25,234 nt of DNA from an uncultured Chlorobiaceae bacterium. Lineage in GTDB: Bacteria > Bacteroidota > Chlorobiia > Chlorobiales > Chlorobiaceae. The notes under the pieces were generated by a model. It ran no database searches. It saw only the letters and a program-made list of their open reading frames with translations, and was not told the origin of the DNA. The stretch spans positions 1 to 25,234 of the forward strand of contig CAIXCO010000191.1 of the NCBI GenBank assembly GCA_903917955.1, given 5' to 3'. The translations under genes and the position numbers were made by a program. Positions within the stretch are counted from its first letter, which is position 1; the number at the start of each line of letters is the position of its first letter. Below, piece by piece: positions 13,909-21,408 of this stretch.

Positions 13909-16575
13909 TTATTGAGAAAGTTTGACAATGGTATACCCTGCCGCCTTCAGCAAGCGAGGAATATTTTCTGACACCTGAGAGAGTCGTTTATCCTTTTCCT
14001 CTTTTGGCAGTCGTTCCCAGTCAATGAGCAGGGCGTGACGCTTTTTCTCCTTGTTGGTCTGGAAGGCAAATTTCCATCCATCCTTCAGTTTCCCGTCCAT
14101 CCATCGTTCGTGTTCAAGTATGGCCATCTCTTTGAGTTCCGGTATGAGAAATTCAGCCGGTTGTTCATTGTTGCGCATTGGCACAATGGCGTAGCCAAAA
14201 GCGGCAAGTTTATTGGGAATATCGCGGACGATGGCACGATTTTTCTCCTTCTTGTGTGCGGAAAGTTCTGTATAGCTTACCAGTGAGCTGTGTGCTTTCG
14301 GCTCTGCCTTCTCATCAGTAACCTCTCCCCATACATACCCAAGGCCTTTCAGATTGTTGTAAAACAACTGGTGGTTAAGGCGGGCCAATTTTTCGAGCAG
14401 CTCTTCACTGAGTTCCAGATGATGAACCATTGCGATGAACGAGTGAGGATCAACATGCAGTTCAAGTTGTTCTTCAGGCGGCAGGTAGGAACGGTTGAAC
14501 TGCGTTGCGTTGCCAAGTCGGCTCATGGCAACAATAGCCTCCATTGAGCGCGATCCGTGTCGATAACTCTCAACCCGGAGAAATGCGCGCATGATTCCTG
14601 TATCAATACGAAGTATGCGGTTACGATCGAATAACTGGGGAGTCAGTCGTTCGAAGAGTGAACGAAGAAGCAGCGCCCGACGGACAATAAAATAGGGGTC
14701 ATCGCGCCCTTCAGCAAGTTGCGGATTCGGGCCAAGCACATTGAGAAAGCCCTTCAGTCGGCTCAAAAAATCAGGTACCTTTGCTTCAATAAGCTCTCTC
14801 TGTTTTTTTGATTTTGTAAAAGAGTCGAGGCTCGAAGAGGTGCCGCCTGCGAAGACAAAAATAGCTTTCCCAATCGGATGGGTGAGCTGTCCCTGCTGAA
14901 ATTCCCCATCCTGCATTGGCGCAAGAAAGAAGCGCAACCATCCAAGTTTTTTGCCATCAAGCGGTGAGTCGAACTCATCCCAGAATGCCAGCGGTATTTT
15001 TCCCGACAGAGCCACATCACGAATTTGATGAAAGGCATCAATCAAGTCAGCCGGGCTTTTGAACTGGGAGAGATTAAACGTATGTGTTCTCTCTGCAATT
15101 TTTTTATCACTATTGGCCGCTTTGGCAATTTGCTTGACAGCAAAGGATTTTCCTGAACCAGGAGGGCCAAAAACGGCGATTGAAATAGGTCGATCTTCCT
15201 GCTGATTGCAATATTCTGAAATTAGGCTATGAATGCTTCTGAGTGATTCGATCTCCTGACGATCCACTGTAACAAGATCCCCGAATTCTCCGATTGGAAT
15301 GTTTTTCAAAGCGGCTTTTGCCCCTTGAAGGACTATACGCCGACTCAACGCTTCAAGGTCATCATAATAACGATCGCTGAGGATTGTCCAGAATGATGCC
15401 TGAGAATGTTGTTCAGCGTCGTATGTCGGGCACTCGGCAACTGCAAGGGGCCTTTTTGTGCTTTGCAACTCTGTCGTTACCTCTTCAATCGGGAAGCGCA
15501 GGCGAGGTGAAGAGTCGGTACCGCCATCATAGCCGATTTTGTGGAGATGACGCATCGCCACTATGCCGGTCTGGATTCCTTTTGCAAGGTCAGGGTTTTC
15601 TCTGGCAAGAATAATTTCGCGTACAATTCCTGTTACCAGTACAGACGTTTTGCCAATAATCTCTCCTTTTCCTGCCGGCCATTCTCGTTCCATGTGCAAA
15701 GGATCAAAAAAGAGTTGGGAACGGTCATGTTTTTTAACCCCGGGAAGAAGCAGCGCTCCGGTCGGACCGAATGAAACGACCGTATAGGCAGAATTGGTCA
15801 GGCTGTTGATCATCGGATTGTGCGCCAGTTCCCAAATCAGCTCCTGTGCAGTTTTTTCCCATGAAATCTGGGCGCTGACCTGAATGGCCGACTTCCGCAA
15901 ATCGTTAATGCTCAAAACAACAATCAGGCGATCAGAAAAGTTTGAGACAAGATGCTCCCATAAGGCACCCTCCGCGATTGGCTGCGACATTTTTACAATA
16001 ATCCATGGAGCCCTTTCATCTCCGGTAGAAAGGGTTATCGCTTTGGGCCAGAGAGAGGGTTGATCGCGGAAGCCAAGGTTGCTGTCATCAATGATGATAA
16101 TATCGGCATTAATCGGGCCAGAGGAAAATTCGTCGGACTCATGGTGTTCCAGGTCGATTTTGGATGAGCGGTCAAGGCCCAGAAAGCGCTCAACCCGCCA
16201 GATAACGGTGTCGGAAGCATCCTTGTCATGGTATGGAGACCAGACGGAGTAACAGTGGTAGTGGCCCGGATCGTAGGGATCAACAGTCTTTGTTGAGGTT
16301 GAGTGTGTCGTTGTCACTTCAACCGCAAAGGGCAGCTCGCCTTTGAGTTGGTTTGCCATTGAGGTAACGAGGTCGGCAAGAAGAGCTGCGCTGCCATGCT
16401 GCCAGCTCATTCGGCAAAGGAGTGCAGCACTGCCATGCTGCCAGTTCATTCGGCAACTGTCTCCACCAGTCCAGTCACTTAACTCATTTGATTCGCTTGA
16501 TATATGCGCGATATTCCAATCAATCGTAACGTCACCGGTAACAAACACCGAGAGAGTCTTGCATGTTGATGGCAT
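13909..16575 (-). CDS. PfkB-like / AAA+ ATPase / tandem RyR domain protein
   Basis: An 888-residue protein from the ATG at 16575; a TTG two codons earlier is also open. Three regions are visible. (1) Residues about 8-350 look like a PfkB/ribokinase fold: a GDVTIDW strand, a Gly-Ser-Ala-Ala helix start, ADIIIIDDSN, VVLSINDLRK and YTVVSFGPTGALLLPG. The usual GAGD catalytic motif is not evident, so this part may bind rather than phosphorylate. (2) An AAA+ ATPase has Walker A GPPGSGKS (470-477) and Walker B LAFWDEFD (529-536). (3) Two RyR domains follow, at about 728-800 (GYVWGEVTD, HSSLVSYTELS, KKEKNR, AFGYAIV) and 815-886 (EHERWMDGKLKDGWKF, LLIDWERLPKEEKDKR, AAGYTIV). RyR domains are proposed ligand sensors in prokaryotic conflict systems; function here is unknown. 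There is no signal peptide or membrane segment. A 39-bp tandem duplication sits in region 1. The gene is alone on its strand, with no obvious partner. Confidence 0.85.
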   Translation of the reverse strand: MPSTCKTLSVFVTGDVTIDWNIAHISSESNELSDWTGGDSCRMNWQHGSAALLCRMSWQHGSAALLADLVTSMANQLKGELPFAVEVTTTHSTSTKTVDPYDPGHYHCYSVWSPYHDKDASDTVIWRVERFLGLDRSSKIDLEHHESDEFSSGPINADIIIIDDSNLGFRDQPSLWPKAITLSTGDERAPWIIVKMSQPIAEGALWEHLVSNFSDRLIVVLSINDLRKSAIQVSAQISWEKTAQELIWELAHNPMINSLTNSAYTVVSFGPTGALLLPGVKKHDRSQLFFDPLHMEREWPAGKGEIIGKTSVLVTGIVREIILARENPDLAKGIQTGIVAMRHLHKIGYDGGTDSSPRLRFPIEEVTTELQSTKRPLAVAECPTYDAEQHSQASFWTILSDRYYDDLEALSRRIVLQGAKAALKNIPIGEFGDLVTVDRQEIESLRSIHSLISEYCNQQEDRPISIAVFGPPGSGKSFAVKQIAKAANSDKKIAERTHTFNLSQFKSPADLIDAFHQIRDVALSGKIPLAFWDEFDSPLDGKKLGWLRFFLAPMQDGEFQQGQLTHPIGKAIFVFAGGTSSSLDSFTKSKKQRELIEAKVPDFLSRLKGFLNVLGPNPQLAEGRDDPYFIVRRALLLRSLFERLTPQLFDRNRILRIDTGIMRAFLRVESYRHGSRSMEAIVAMSRLGNATQFNRSYLPPEEQLELHVDPHSFIAMVHHLELSEELLEKLARLNHQLFYNNLKGLGYVWGEVTDEKAEPKAHSSLVSYTELSAHKKEKNRAIVRDIPNKLAAFGYAIVPMRNNEQPAEFLIPELKEMAILEHERWMDGKLKDGWKFAFQTNKEKKRHALLIDWERLPKEEKDKRLSQVSENIPRLLKAAGYTIVKLSQ
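16378..16455 (-). repeat. In-frame 39-bp tandem duplication in the PfkB-like domain
   Basis: Two adjacent 39-base units (16417-16455 and 16378-16416) differ at only five positions. They encode CRMNWQHGSAALL and CRMSWQHGSAALL, identical at 12 of 13 residues. Four of the five differences are silent. The repeated segment begins the helix that corresponds to the glycine-rich substrate-side turn of PfkB-type folds. Confidence 0.95.
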
Positions 16576-16713
16576 TGTCAAGTAAAATTGGATTTAAAAA
16601 ACCTGCTGAACCCTCAGCGGGCAATATTTTCTGTAGAATAAAAAAAATAATGAGTTAAAAACGAAGAATTATGTGGAGAGGCAAAAAGGGGAGTGCTTTT
16701 TTTCTGAAAGTGT

Positions 16714-16738
16714 GGAACGGCTTTTTTTGAGCCGTTCC
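16714..16738 (-). terminator. Perfect 9-bp hairpin after the small secreted gene
   Basis: GGAACGGCT (16714-16722) and AGCCGTTCC (16730-16738) flank a seven-base loop. It begins 14 bases beyond the stop of the 115-residue secreted protein gene. On the minus strand the loop is A-rich and no U-run follows, so termination efficiency is uncertain. It could instead protect the 3' end. Confidence 0.55.
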
Positions 16739-16752
16739 GCAATGTGGATATG

Positions 16753-17100
16753 TTATGGCCGTGTCCAGACTGAACCTCCGAAGCCGCCGGTTTTAAAGGT
16801 GGCGGTTGCTTTGTTCGGGGTATCAAGACGAAGAGTCAGGTTTCCTGATGACATTATTGAGCCTTTTGGGACATCTGCCCAGCGGAGATTGATCTGGTTT
16901 CCAACAACCTGGCCAACTGCCACATTTGACCAGGTTGGAGTGGTTGGAGAGTTCTCTCCAAACCAGTAGACATCTCTTCCAATTTGACGAATGTAGTAGG
17001 AGCCACCATCATTACAGCTCCACCTGCCCGTTAAGTCAGCAAATGCAAGGGCGGGAAGTGAGAATACGACAAGAAAAAGCAGGGTTTTCAGTTGTTTCAT
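16753..17100 (-). CDS. Small secreted protein of unknown function
   Basis: A 115-residue protein with a clear signal peptide: MKQLKTLLFLVVFSLPALAFA, cleaved before DLTGRW. The mature part has about 94 residues and looks all-beta. It contains DLTGRWSCNDGGSYYIRQIG, DVYWFGENS, WSNVAVGQVVGNQINLRW and KTGGFGGSVWTRP. It has a single Cys and many Trp, Gly and Asn residues. I recall similar short 'TGxWSCNDGGxYYIRQ' proteins in cyanobacteria and other environmental bacteria, but no function. It is probably periplasmic or extracellular. The start at 17100 is supported by GGAGG about five bases upstream, the best ribosome-binding site in this region. A terminator-like hairpin lies 26-49 bases before the ATG. 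The AAA-RyR gene lies 177 bases downstream on the same strand, after a strong hairpin, so co-transcription is doubtful. Confidence 0.82.
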   Translation of the reverse strand: MKQLKTLLFLVVFSLPALAFADLTGRWSCNDGGSYYIRQIGRDVYWFGENSPTTPTWSNVAVGQVVGNQINLRWADVPKGSIMSSGNLTLRLDTPNKATATFKTGGFGGSVWTRP

Positions 17101-17125
17101 GATTGCCTCCAGGGTTTGTTTTGTG

Positions 17126-17149
17126 AAAAAAGGGTGAAAGAACTCACCC
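17126..17149 (-). terminator. Terminator-like hairpin in the leader of the small secreted gene
   Basis: On the minus strand GGGTGA (17149-17144), six bases and TCACCC (17137-17132) form a perfect six-pair stem followed by TTTTTT (17131-17126). It stands 26 bases before the ATG at 17100. No gene on this strand precedes it for several hundred bases. It is therefore either an attenuator in the leader or the end of a short untranslated RNA. Confidence 0.6.
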
Positions 17150-17535
17150 AAAAAGGTATTGATCCGTTTTACCGTTGATGGTGGCCTCAATGCTGTGTGT
17201 CGAACATTTATAATGGCCACGGAAAAACTTCGACGCGCTGACCGACTATCAGCGATGCCGTAATTACAGTGAAGGGTTTTTTTTGATTGCTGGTGTGATA
17301 ATATGCGTTTTGAATTTACAAAAAAGAGTGAAATCATGCAATTTTTTTTGGTCACAGCTCAGTTCCTTGTTTTTTCGCTTGAGCAGGAGGTAGTGATACT
17401 TGTCTTATGAACGCCCCCAAAAGAGGTGACTCCTTGCGGGTATCCTGCTGCGCTTTCGCGAAAATAAGTCGTGAGTGGTTATATTCTTCGAAACTGGTAA
17501 ATCGAAATCTATTGTTTGCAATCGGAGCCATTCCC
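17150..17535. other. Gene-free intergenic region, 386 bases
   Basis: This region separates the minus-strand secreted-protein gene from the plus-strand HAD gene. Reading frames here are short and do not look coding. A 10-base palindrome TTTCGCGAAA lies at 17454-17463. A TATAAT-like box (17211-17216, plus strand) and a complementary TATAAA on the minus strand could be parts of divergent promoters. Nothing else is recognisable. Confidence 0.5.
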
Positions 17536-18117
17536 ATGAGTATTATTCTTCTCGACATAGGCAACGTCGTCGTATTGGTCGATTTTCTTTCGTTCTGCCG
17601 GTCTGTGGCACGGGATCCTGTTGCAGGCGTGCAGGAGATTTTTCAGAAATATTGTATTGGTGAGCTAAAGGAAAAGCTTGAAACCGGCCTTATGACACCA
17701 TTCGAATATCTTGAAGTTATTGCCCGTGATCCGCATTGCAGAGAAATTCCGCGCCGTGAGCTAAGGGAATTATGGCAGGATATTTTTTGCTTGCAGCAGG
17801 GTGCTCTTGAAGCGGTGACGCAGCTCAAAGAGAGTCATTCCGTATGGGTTATGAGTGATACCGATCCGCTCCATTTTACCTTTCTGCTCAACAACTACCC
17901 GTTACTGCGGAGCATGGATCGCTACTATCTCTCCTTTGAGCACGGTAAAATGAAAAACAGTGCTGATGCGTTTAAGTATATGCTCGAAAGCTCAGGGTGC
18001 GAAGCCTGTGAGTTTATCCTGATTGATGACAAGCCGGAAAACTGTGCATCCGCCTCAAAAGCCGGTATCAGGAGTCTGCTGTTTGATAATTGGAAAGATA
18101 CCCTTGCATTGCTTTGA
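17536..18117 (+). CDS. HAD-family hydrolase (phosphatase-like, YihX-type)
   Basis: A 193-residue protein of the haloacid-dehalogenase superfamily. Motif I is LLDIGNVVV with the nucleophile Asp7. The second position of the motif is Gly, not Asp, as in YihX-like sugar phosphatases (DLGN). Motif II is VMSDTD, motif III carries the Lys in GKMKNSADAFKYML, and motif IV is ILIDDKPENCASASKAGI. The helical cap lies between residues 10 and 95. A small phosphorylated metabolite, possibly a sugar phosphate, is the likely substrate. The start at 17536 has GGAG eight bases upstream. The frame is open to 17407, but the upstream part lacks resemblance to HAD proteins. arfB follows 25 bases later and may be co-transcribed. 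Confidence 0.85.
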   Translation: MSIILLDIGNVVVLVDFLSFCRSVARDPVAGVQEIFQKYCIGELKEKLETGLMTPFEYLEVIARDPHCREIPRRELRELWQDIFCLQQGALEAVTQLKESHSVWVMSDTDPLHFTFLLNNYPLLRSMDRYYLSFEHGKMKNSADAFKYMLESSGCEACEFILIDDKPENCASASKAGIRSLLFDNWKDTLALL

Positions 18118-18142
18118 ACTTTTTAGAAAACAAGAGTTTACC

Positions 18143-18556
18143 ATGTTGCTGATTACCAGAACCATTGCCATACCTGATGACGAAATCGAGATGCAGACCA
18201 TGCGGGCGCAGGGGGCTGGCGGACAGAATGTCAACAAGGTCGAAACCGCCGTTCATCTGCGTTTTGACGTCAGAGCATCATCAATTCCTGACGATTTTCG
18301 CGAAAAGCTGCTGCTCCTGAAAGATCACCGCATGACGAAGGATGGCGTGATCATCATCAAGGCGCAGCGATACCGTTCACAGGAGAAGAATCGGACGGAC
18401 GCCCTGTTACGCCTGCAAGCGCTGCTTCAGCGTGCCGCACTGCCGGTCAAAAAACGCAAAGCCACCGCACCCACCAAGGGCTCACAGGAGCGGCGTCTGG
18501 AGAGCAAGGAGAAGCGGGGAGCTGTAAAGGCGGCAAGAGGGCGGGTTGATTATTAA
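18143..18556 (+). CDS. arfB: Alternative ribosome-rescue factor ArfB (YaeJ)
   Basis: A 137-residue peptidyl-tRNA hydrolase that frees ribosomes stalled at the 3' end of truncated mRNA. The GGQ motif sits in RAQGAGGQNVNKVETAVHLRF (catalytic GGQ about residues 26-28), followed by the family's HRMTKDGVIIIKAQRYRSQEKN. The C-terminal tail (about 100-137) is strongly basic (VKKRKATAPTKGSQERR onward). It is the segment that enters the empty mRNA channel and separates ArfB from canonical release factors. Length equals the usual 137-140 residues, and there is no codon-recognition domain. The ribosome-binding site is weak. It probably follows the HAD gene in one transcript. It converges with mgtA, leaving 10 bases between stops. 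Confidence 0.92.
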   Translation: MLLITRTIAIPDDEIEMQTMRAQGAGGQNVNKVETAVHLRFDVRASSIPDDFREKLLLLKDHRMTKDGVIIIKAQRYRSQEKNRTDALLRLQALLQRAALPVKKRKATAPTKGSQERRLESKEKRGAVKAARGRVDY

Positions 18557-18566
18557 CAATTGTCCA

Positions 18567-21119
18567 TTATCCATTGTTCTCCAGCCGCTTATAAAAAAAG
18601 TGTTTCGTCACCTCCGCTGACACAATATAGATCACCACAATCAGCAGCATCCAGCCATAGAAGAGCAGCGGCAATTGTGCAAATCCGAAGGTCACCGCCA
18701 GCGGTGTAAAGGGGAGCGCCAGCACGGCCGCAACCACCAACAGCGTGGCGATCAGCAGGTAGCGGCCGGGAGGGCTTTTGAAAAAGGGGAGGCGCGTGCG
18801 GATTACCAGCACAATGAGCGAGGCGGAGATGACCGATTCAACAAACCAGCCGGTCTGAAATTCCGCTTCTCCGGCGTGCAGCACATAGTGCAGAACACCG
18901 AAGGTGAGAAAGTCGAAGAGTGAGCTGAGTATGCCGAAGGTGATCATGTAGCGCTGGATAAAGCGGATATCCCAGCGGTGGGGTCGCTGAATGTTGATGG
19001 CATCGACCCGGTCACTTGAAATGGTGATCTCCGGAAAATCGGTGAGCAGGTTGGTGAGCAGTATCTGCTTGGGCAGCAAGGGCAGAAAGGGGAGAAAGAG
19101 CGAAGCCCCCGCCATGCTGAACATGTTGCCGAAGTTGGCGCTTGTGGCCATAAAGACATACTTCATGGTGTTGGTGAAGGTTTTGCGCCCTTCGATAATA
19201 CCCTGCTCCAGCACCTTGAGGTCGTGGTTGAGCAGCACAATTTCTGCGGCCTCCTTGGCCACGTCAACAGCGGAATCGACTGAAATGCCCACATCGGCAG
19301 CGTGGAGGGCGGATGCGTCGTTGATGCCGTCACCCATGAAGCCTACAACGTTCCCCGCCTTTTTCAGGGCTCGAATGATGCGCTCCTTCTGGTCAGGTTC
19401 CACTTCGGCAAAGATATCGGTCCGCACCGATTGATGCATCAGCGCCAGATCACTCATTTTGCGGATTTCCGGGCCGGAGAGAACCGTAGGGTTGGCAACT
19501 CCGATCTGCCGTCCCAGGCTTGCCGCCACCAACGCATTGTCGCCCGTGATGATTTTCAGTTGCACCCCGAGTTTTTCGAGATTTTGAATGGTCTCCTGAA
19601 TCCGCTCCTTGGGAGGATCAAAAAAGGTGACAAAGCCGAGAAAAATCATCTCAGTCTCATCCTTGCGGGTAAAATTCTGCCCGGGGTTTCCGGCTTTCCA
19701 TGCCACACCGAGTGTGCGGTAGCCGTCGGTGCTGAGCTGCTCATAGCGTTCCATAATCTGGGCCCGCTTTTCATCAAGTGCAACCAGATCGCCGTTTTCG
19801 TTCTCAGCACGGTTACAAATTTCAAGCACCTGCTTCAGGGCCCCTTTCGTAATCACCCTATTTTCAGAGGCGCTCCGAATCTGCACGCTCAAGCGTTTGC
19901 GTATAAAATCGTAGGGCACTTCACTCTGCACCTCAAAAAGCAGCTTATTGTCTGGCTGGCTGCTGATAATGGCCGCATCAATGGGGTTCTGAAACCCCTT
20001 TTGCAGCGAGGCATTGAGCCAGGCATAGTGCAGCACCTTGTCGGAGGGTTGGCCTGAAACCGCCAGCGCCTTGTGCAGCTTAACTTTACCCTCGGTGATA
20101 GTGCCGGTCTTGTCTGAACAGAGGATGTTCATGCTTCCAAAGTTTTCGATGGAAGAGAGCCGCTTTATAATCACCTGCTGCCGGGCCATGTTGCGGGCAC
20201 CGGAGGCGAGGTTGACGCTGATAATGGCGGGCAGCAGTTGGGGAGTGAGGCCGACGGCCAGCGCCATGGAGAAGAGAAAGGAGTCGAGCACCGGTTTGTG
20301 CAGCAGGACGTTGACGCCAAAGATAATGACCACCAGCACCATGGTAATCTCCATCAGCATGTAGCCAAAGCGGCGCACACCCCGTTCAAAATCGGTTTCG
20401 GGTGCTTTAAGCCTCAGTGAGCCGGAAATTTTGCCAAACTCGCTCTCCATTGCGCTGCGCATCACCAGCGCTTTTGCCTTTCCGCTGATGATATGCGCCC
20501 CCATAAACAGGGTATTGCTCCGCTTTGCCAAAGGGGTTTCAGCAGGCAGAACACCGCAGCTTTTTTCGACAGGGTAGGTCTCGCCCGTGAAGGCCGCTTC
20601 ATCAACAAACAGCTCTTTTGAGTCGAGCAAAAGACTGTCGGCCGGAATCAGGTCACCGGCTGAGAGCAGAACTACATCACCCGGCACTACCTCTTCGATG
20701 TGGATATTCTTCTCCTCGCCGTTACGGAGTACCCGGCAGTTGATCTGCACCATTTTCATCAGTTGATCAACGGCATTGGCCGCACCCCTCTCCTGCCACC
20801 AGCCGAGCAGGCCACTCACCAGCACGATGAGCAGAATGATGGAAGCATCAGTTTTGTCATGCAGCCCAAACGAGAGCGCTGCCGCAAAAATAAGCAGCAA
20901 CGTCACCGGACTTTTGAACTGGAGCAGAAAGAGCATTAGCGATGAACTTCTGGAGCTTCCTTTCAGGGAGTTTGGGCCGTACTCTTTCAATCGCTCTTGC
21001 GCCGTTTTTTCCGCTAACCCTTGCAGGTTACTGCCAAGCTCCAAAAGTGCCTCTTCAGGCGAGAGCGTCCAGAAGCTCTTTTCTGCGGTCTGCTGATTGG
21101 TTATTGGCTTCTTCGTCAT
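18567..21119 (-). CDS. mgtA: Magnesium-translocating P-type ATPase (MgtA type)
   Basis: An 850-residue P3B-type ATPase of the inner membrane that imports Mg2+ using ATP. Visible landmarks: an N-terminal cytoplasmic part with WTLSPEEALLELGS, TGE (178-180) in the actuator domain, the phosphorylation site DKTGT (336-340), GDGINDASALHAADVGISV for the hinge, and the MgtA/MgtB-type LLTDFPEITISSDRVD followed by RPHRWDIRFIQRYM. The ion-site helix M4 reads VGLTPQLLP, where enteric MgtA has VGLTPEMLP. The Glu-to-Gln change is found in this subgroup as I recall it, but I cannot say what it does to ion choice. Ten membrane segments are expected. No conserved magnesium-sensing (M-box) leader is visible in the 289 bases upstream, which are shared with the divergent gldA. 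Confidence 0.92.
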   Translation of the reverse strand: MTKKPITNQQTAEKSFWTLSPEEALLELGSNLQGLAEKTAQERLKEYGPNSLKGSSRSSSLMLFLLQFKSPVTLLLIFAAALSFGLHDKTDASIILLIVLVSGLLGWWQERGAANAVDQLMKMVQINCRVLRNGEEKNIHIEEVVPGDVVLLSAGDLIPADSLLLDSKELFVDEAAFTGETYPVEKSCGVLPAETPLAKRSNTLFMGAHIISGKAKALVMRSAMESEFGKISGSLRLKAPETDFERGVRRFGYMLMEITMVLVVIIFGVNVLLHKPVLDSFLFSMALAVGLTPQLLPAIISVNLASGARNMARQQVIIKRLSSIENFGSMNILCSDKTGTITEGKVKLHKALAVSGQPSDKVLHYAWLNASLQKGFQNPIDAAIISSQPDNKLLFEVQSEVPYDFIRKRLSVQIRSASENRVITKGALKQVLEICNRAENENGDLVALDEKRAQIMERYEQLSTDGYRTLGVAWKAGNPGQNFTRKDETEMIFLGFVTFFDPPKERIQETIQNLEKLGVQLKIITGDNALVAASLGRQIGVANPTVLSGPEIRKMSDLALMHQSVRTDIFAEVEPDQKERIIRALKKAGNVVGFMGDGINDASALHAADVGISVDSAVDVAKEAAEIVLLNHDLKVLEQGIIEGRKTFTNTMKYVFMATSANFGNMFSMAGASLFLPFLPLLPKQILLTNLLTDFPEITISSDRVDAINIQRPHRWDIRFIQRYMITFGILSSLFDFLTFGVLHYVLHAGEAEFQTGWFVESVISASLIVLVIRTRLPFFKSPPGRYLLIATLLVVAAVLALPFTPLAVTFGFAQLPLLFYGWMLLIVVIYIVSAEVTKHFFYKRLENNG

Positions 21120-21284
21120 GGTGTTGATACACTGTTACTGATCGTTTTCATGCGCAGTCGACTCATATTTCCTCACCCTGTGTTGCATCGGTTCATTCAT
21201 AGTCTCCTTTCATGGAGCAGAGGTTAAAATACGATTACTTGCCAGCAAGATGGCCATTTCTTCCCGTTACAAAGATTGATCGTA

Positions 21285-21340
21285 TGAGCAATCTGAAAAG
21301 AATTTTTCATAAAATATACTTTTCTCGCTAATATTGCTCA
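21285..21340 (+). promoter_or_regulatory. Inverted repeat flanking the probable gldA promoter
   Basis: TGAGCAAT (21285-21292) and ATTGCTCA (21333-21340) are a perfect eight-base inverted repeat, 40 bases apart. The AT-rich DNA between them includes TATACT (21315-21320) and leads into TAATAT (21329-21334), both -10-like. This is the arrangement expected for a dimeric regulator looping or bracketing a promoter. It lies 69 bases before the gldA ATG and also within the mgtA upstream region. Confidence 0.4.
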
Positions 21341-21408
21341 ATGGGTCGTCTTTGAAACTCTTCGGGCGGGATGTTTGCAGTTCATTGCTCAAAAACAGAG
21401 AGGTTCGC

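Noticed and set aside
19302..20057. 251-codon plus-strand frame opposite mgtA
   Set aside because: It is antisense to the P-type ATPase catalytic domain and reflects the codon bias of the real gene.
21120..21408. Possible magnesium (M-box) riboswitch upstream of mgtA
   Set aside because: None of the conserved M-box core sequence is present on the minus strand.
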